From positions 1 to 64,000 of the forward strand of contig MPUH01000167.1 in NCBI GenBank assembly GCA_001970955.1: DNA of 64,000 nucleotides, written 5' to 3'. Position 1 is the first letter of the stretch, and the number at the start of each line of letters is the position of its first letter. Below the pieces are notes generated by a model. That model saw only the letters and a program-made list of their open reading frames with translations. It made no database searches and was not told where the DNA came from. Below, piece after piece: positions 60,236 to 64,000 of this stretch. Source of the DNA: Stentor coeruleus. Its lineage: Eukaryota; Ciliophora; Heterotrichea; Heterotrichida; Stentoridae. The position numbers and the translations under genes were made by a program.

Positions 60236-61513
60236 ATGATTTTTTCATGTTTATGCGCTTTAAGCATTATTCTAGTTGAAGTTAATGCTTTAGAATGGAC
60301 TTTGACACAAGGAAATAGTGAGTTTATTTTATCATTTGAAGACCTTGGTATTGATTTTTTTACCCAATACCATATAATTTTGAATTCAGTATCTAATGAA
60401 ACATCAGAAACTTTATTAGTAGCAAGTCTCAACTCTAAACCAAGAATTACTATGGGACCCCCTGACTGGAGAATTGATGCTGATGTTTATGATTATAATT
60501 CATGGGTTTCTGAATCACAAACTCATAAACTTGTTCTTACACAAGGAGGTAATTGGTATATTGGAATTTATACAACACCGGGTCAAAAATTTTGGAACCT
60601 GACAATAAACGGAATAAGTAATTTATATTAAGACACTACTGAATGCTTTTCAGGTTGTATTTATCATGGAAATTGTGTGCATTCTCAATGTTTTTGTAAT
60701 GATATGTGGGTCGGAATCGACTGTTCCATATTTATCGAGCCAATAATTTTCGACAAAGACTACATAGTAACCTTAAATCCTCACGAGTACATATATTTCT
60801 CAATCCAATCAAATCATTCAAGTCCATGCGAATTTCAAAAACAGCCTCATACACTAACAGTTTACTATAAAACAATAAATTCAGGGTACTAAACACATAG
60901 GATCTCCAACCTTGTTGGAAACCATGATAAAACTGGCAGTTGTACCTTAGGTTATGGTACCAACCTTCAAGAATGCCTTATTTCAGGTCTATCAATTTTC
61001 AGTTTATATAGCGAAAACTCTCAAACTTTAACTTTAAGATGCCCTTCTATAAACTCAGATTCAAGTAATCCAAAAAGTTCACCTGTACTTATGTGGGTAT
61101 TATTAAGTATAGCATCTGTTGTTATTATTGTTTGGATTACTATTGCTGTTACAAAATGTATTAAATATAAAAAAAGAAAAAGAACACATCATAGTTTTAC
61201 AAAAATTATTAAAAATGATAAACTACCTGTTAGTATTTTTAAAGATCTTGAGAAAAAAGATATTGATAATTGTCCTGTTTGCTTACAAAAGTTTTTAGAA
61301 ACTTCTGAAGTTAGGGTGTTAGAATGTACACATTTTTATCATAAAGAATGTATTGATGAATGGTTTCAAAACAACCCATTTTGTTGTATTTGTAAAAGAA
61401 ATTATAGTGGTTCGGATTATATTGTTAATGTTGCACCGGTTGTTGAAGGTAATGCTAGACAGTTATCTGAACTAAATCATCTTCAGAGAGATAATTGGTT
61501 AGACAACAAATAG
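60236..61513 (+). CDS. Type I membrane protein with EGF-like ectodomain and RING-H2 finger, 415 aa, two 15-nt introns
   Basis: A signal peptide (about residues 1-19) leads an ectodomain that contains an EGF/tenascin-like unit (CIYHGNCVHSQCFC ... GIDC, about 136-160). One membrane helix follows at about 276-300 (LLSIASVVIIVWITIAV), then a basic juxtamembrane segment and a RING-H2 finger (about 336-378): CPVCLQKF, LECTHFYHKECIDEWF and CCICK. It is a transmembrane E3 ligase that could ubiquitinate proteins near membranes. The N-terminal domain is of the type seen in PA-TM-RING proteins only in outline. Splicing at 60618-60632 and 60886-60900 is required; each intron carries or leads to stops. 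Confidence 0.9.
60618..60632 (+). other. 15-nt intron 1 in the EGF/RING-H2 gene
   Basis: GTAATTTATATTAAG, phase 1. A at position 10. If retained, the frame reads TAA near its end. Confidence 0.9.
60886..60900 (+). other. 15-nt intron 2 in the EGF/RING-H2 gene
   Basis: GTACTAAACACATAG, phase 2. A at position 10. If retained, the frame reads TAA early. Confidence 0.9.
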
Positions 61514-61988
61514 TATTGTTAAATAGTTGATGAGAAGATAAGTATTTAGTTTATCAGTAAAATTGCAGTAATCTAAAGACTATTTTAATAAAATTATGAG
61601 TTGTTTTACTATAAAGAATCTTCAAGAAAACTATTGCGGATAATAAAAAGACTGAAATGAAGTAATATTTAGTAAAAAACAAATTTATAATATTTTCAAT
61701 ACAAAAACTAAAACTCTATCAAACTTATTCATAAAAAAAACATATAAAACGAATAGAAGATATATCTTAAGTTTAGATATTAAATCTTCAGTATTATAAA
61801 TTATTTATAATTCTTTTAAATTTAAACAGAATATCATCATCTTTACACGATTTCAAATACCCGCAAAATTTGAATCTCACTTTCACATACACTAATTACA
61901 TATTTGAAATCTCTATAAAAAGACTTAACTTCTACTAATCATACATTACATAAATAAAACTACATAATTATCATCATCAAGTCAATAA
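61514..61988. other. Spacer between two + strand genes
   Basis: G/T-leaning after the RING-H2 stop, then A/C-rich from about 61800 to the next start. No feature recognised. Confidence 0.45.
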
Positions 61989-63176
61989 ATGAATATAAAA
62001 AACATAGAAAGTCAGTTCGAGCTACTTGAAAAAAGGTCCAAATACGTCTCAGACTATTTCAACCCCAGTATTCGATCTCAAAAGCAGCATCCCTACATAA
62101 CCGATCTCCAAGAAGACTATTTAGAAGATACAGAAATATTTGGCTTAGACAGATACATAATCAAAAAAAAACCTCCCAAAGCTACTTCACAATCCCCAAT
62201 TCTAAACACAAAAGAATCTCAATCAATAATAAAGCAAAAATTCAGCAAAAAGCCAAGAAGAGCTAAACGAAAACAAGTAAAACTAGAATCCATGAAAGAA
62301 TCTGTAAACAATCTAAGCTATAAAGGGAATTTTTCCACAACAAAACTCCTCCCAGAGAAAAACTCAATCGAAACCTTACCAATAAAACCAAGTTATCTGA
62401 ATTTTTCAAACTGGGAAGGGTCAATTTCTCATGATCATCAGTTTTCAACGGTAATGTCGACTGATTTTACTTATGATCTAGACTTAAAAGACTTAAAAAG
62501 TTACCCAGAGGATATGAATTCTGATTATATAAGAAAGTCTTTTATTGAAATAAACAAATTCAGCAGTAAAAACAATAAATATAGTTTTTCGCCTTATAAA
62601 CATAATGGGCAATTGACGAGAAGAAGTATTTCAGTACCTTTGGATTTGAATATAAAATATCAGAAAGACCCAAATATTGAGATTAAAGCGGATAAAGGAA
62701 CTTTTCATGTTAGGGTTATGGAAATTTCTCAGATGATATCGAAAGATTTTTATGATTTAAAAACAGAAAGTGGATTTATTATGTTTGATAAAAGCAGGAA
62801 ATTGGATTTGGAAAAGGAGTTTGGGGATGTTTATGGGAAAACTTTTTGCGTTACAACAGAAAATGTGGAAGGGAACTTGGTTTTTTATGTGGTTTTTAAG
62901 AAATATTCGAAAGAAGTTGAGGAAGATACAGTGTTTTTGATTAAGAAATTTAAGCAAATGAGGGAAATTAAACATTTTAATAAGGTAAAACTACCGAAGA
63001 TTAGAGAGAATGAGATTAGGAATAAGGGTATGAGTGTAGATTTCAAACACCCGATTACGGAAGCGCTTGTTAAGTATAGAGATCAAGGAAAATTGTATAA
63101 ACCCCAAAGTTATTTGGCTAAACTTAGTATTTTTGAGGAGCATGACTATATTAGAAGAAGATTTTCAAAGAGTTAG
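61989..63176 (+). CDS. Hypothetical protein, 395 aa
   Basis: No recognised domain. The first half is basic, Ser/Asn-rich and disordered, with motifs SIIKQKFSKKPRRAKRKQ and RRSISVPLDLN. The second half (about 225-330) seems folded, with alternating strands: GTFHVRVMEIS, GFIMFDKSR, TFCVTTENVEGNLVFYVVFK; it could be a small beta-rich domain. The last 60 residues are basic and helical. Single exon, A/C-rich leader, TAG stop. It lies 470 bp before the K+ channel gene on the same strand. Confidence 0.72.
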   Translation: MNIKNIESQFELLEKRSKYVSDYFNPSIRSQKQHPYITDLQEDYLEDTEIFGLDRYIIKKKPPKATSQSPILNTKESQSIIKQKFSKKPRRAKRKQVKLESMKESVNNLSYKGNFSTTKLLPEKNSIETLPIKPSYLNFSNWEGSISHDHQFSTVMSTDFTYDLDLKDLKSYPEDMNSDYIRKSFIEINKFSSKNNKYSFSPYKHNGQLTRRSISVPLDLNIKYQKDPNIEIKADKGTFHVRVMEISQMISKDFYDLKTESGFIMFDKSRKLDLEKEFGDVYGKTFCVTTENVEGNLVFYVVFKKYSKEVEEDTVFLIKKFKQMREIKHFNKVKLPKIRENEIRNKGMSVDFKHPITEALVKYRDQGKLYKPQSYLAKLSIFEEHDYIRRRFSKS

Positions 63177-63645
63177 AAATTATAATTTATATATAATAAC
63201 TTATTGAGTACTTAAAATCTGTTTTTATTTTGAAGTAATGAGTTTTGATGTTGAGAATATTAAAATTTCAGTGATTATAACTTTATTGAAAACTGGTAAA
63301 GCTTATCAGAAATTAGAGGATTCATAATATTTAATATAAAAAATAATGCCACTCCACTTTAGTTTTGCTTATCGATAAGCTTTTATTAATTTGATAATTT
63401 ATCATTCATAAAAAAATTTGTAGTATAATAAAAATATTTCTAATCACCCACACTAAAACTTATTCATTATCATCAATCAATCTAATTTCTCAATAAACAG
63501 GACCTTTCCTTTCAAATTCTCAATTACATATTAAAACCCATATCAAATCCATCTCAATCATTTATAACAATAACTATCTTCCCATTCCTACAAGTGAAAA
63601 AAAATTTTTTTTTTCATCACAATAACATTAATTTTAGAATAAAAT
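63177..63645. other. Spacer before the K+ channel gene
   Basis: G/T-leaning first, then strongly A/C-rich from about 63440. A run of T and A at 63601-63614 lies 32 bases before the next ATG. No RNA or repeat identified. Confidence 0.45.
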
Positions 63646-64000
63646 ATGCCAAGAAACAAATTAGAAGACGATGACATAGATAACAATTTGCCAAAGTGGA
63701 GAATAAAATACATCATGCGTCCAGAAAGCTGGCTTCGATTTAGTTGGGAAATTTTTGTAGCAATAGTCCTCTTATTTCTTGGATTCTTAATACCCTATCT
63801 AAGTGCATTTGATAATAATGAAATTTCCCTTAATCAAGGTGTAGATATTTTATCATTATCAGTATTTTCACTTGATATCTTCTTGACTATGAATACTGCA
63901 TATTATGATAGAGGACGGATAATAATAGACAGATTAAAGATATTTAGACACTATCTTGGGTTTTGGTTTTGGGTGGATGGATTTTCAACTTTTCCTTTTG
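63646..64000 (+). CDS. Start of a cyclic-nucleotide-gated/EAG-type K+ channel, truncated by the window end
   Basis: 118 codons are visible. After an acidic N-terminus the sequence reads WRIKYIMRPESWLRFSWEIF, a pattern typical of the junction before S1 in EAG/HCN/CNG-like channels of ciliates, then S1 (FVAIVLLFLGFLIPYLSAF), the S1-S2 loop, S2 (ILSLSVFSLDIFLTMNTAYY) with DIFLTMNTAYYDRG, the signature that follows S2 in this group (compare ...DI.l.f.ta). RLKIFRHYLGFWFWVDGFS leads into S3. Pore and nucleotide-binding domain lie outside. Ciliates encode many such channels that control swimming and contraction. Confidence 0.82.
   Translation, partial: MPRNKLEDDDIDNNLPKWRIKYIMRPESWLRFSWEIFVAIVLLFLGFLIPYLSAFDNNEISLNQGVDILSLSVFSLDIFLTMNTAYYDRGRIIIDRLKIFRHYLGFWFWVDGFSTFPF

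Noticed and set aside
1-64000. Alternative ciliate genetic code
   Set aside because: TAA, TAG and TGA all end genes (TGA at 37628-37630) and none occurs in frame inside the conserved domains.

Overview
The window looks like macronuclear DNA of a heterotrich ciliate, most probably Stentor. It is A+T rich and gene dense. Genes sit on both strands and have very short spacers. Three features support this call. Long reading frames end in TAA, TAG or TGA and contain none of these in frame, so the code is standard, unlike Blepharisma, Paramecium or Tetrahymena. Eight introns can be placed by hand: seven are 15 nt and one is 16 nt, all GT...AG, each with an A six bases from its 3' end. Many products are typical of ciliates: PP2C phosphatases, MORN, RCC1, LRR and TPR proteins, a DZIP1-like ciliary protein, and the start of a cyclic-nucleotide/EAG-type K+ channel. 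No rRNA, tRNA, CRISPR array or telomere was recognised.

Layout. 0.6-9.5 kb: TPR scaffold, PP2C, a CLC chloride channel with a channel-type signature, and a protein with a possible ADP-ribosyltransferase-like region. 9.5-13.8 kb: a tandem duplication of a RING-CH membrane E3 ligase that also carried its non-coding flanks. 14.5-16.1 kb: an S28 serine peptidase distorted by two single-N joins with repeated flanks. 16.6-24.3 kb: a myristoylation-type pseudokinase, a zinc-binding/kelch-like protein, a candidate structured RNA, an RCC1 protein, an EF-hand protein, a histidine-rich repeat protein and two small unknowns. 25.2-34.5 kb: Qa-syntaxin, LRR protein, ABC half-transporter, second PP2C, CTR-type copper transporter, FYVE-like coiled coil and a small unknown. 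35.1-42.7 kb: TBC RabGAP, multi-RING protein, a decayed gene, an orphan Merlin/IS1595-type transposase preceded by a perfect G+C-rich hairpin, and an ABHD1/3-type hydrolase. 42.9-53.0 kb: a 1111-residue unknown, a large RCC1 protein, and a MORN cluster with two intact genes and one pseudogene. 53.8-64 kb: a cNMP-binding protein in a head-to-head pair with ATGs 7 bp apart, a gene remnant, a DZIP1-N protein, a CBM20 protein, a membrane-anchored protein with two WWE-like units, an EGF/RING-H2 receptor-like protein, an unknown, and the truncated K+ channel gene.

The genes do not form one pathway. Shared themes are membrane traffic (syntaxin, TBC, FYVE-like), ion and metal transport (CLC, CTR, ABC, K+ channel), phosphorylation signalling (PP2C x2, pseudokinase, cNMP) and ubiquitin ligation (RING-CH x2, RING-H2, multi-RING).

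The strongest window-wide signals beyond the genes are two. One is a strand-polarised base composition of the spacers: C exceeds G on the sense strand before starts, and G exceeds C after stops. The other is the rigid geometry of the tiny introns. All family calls come from reading motifs by eye; no database search was run.
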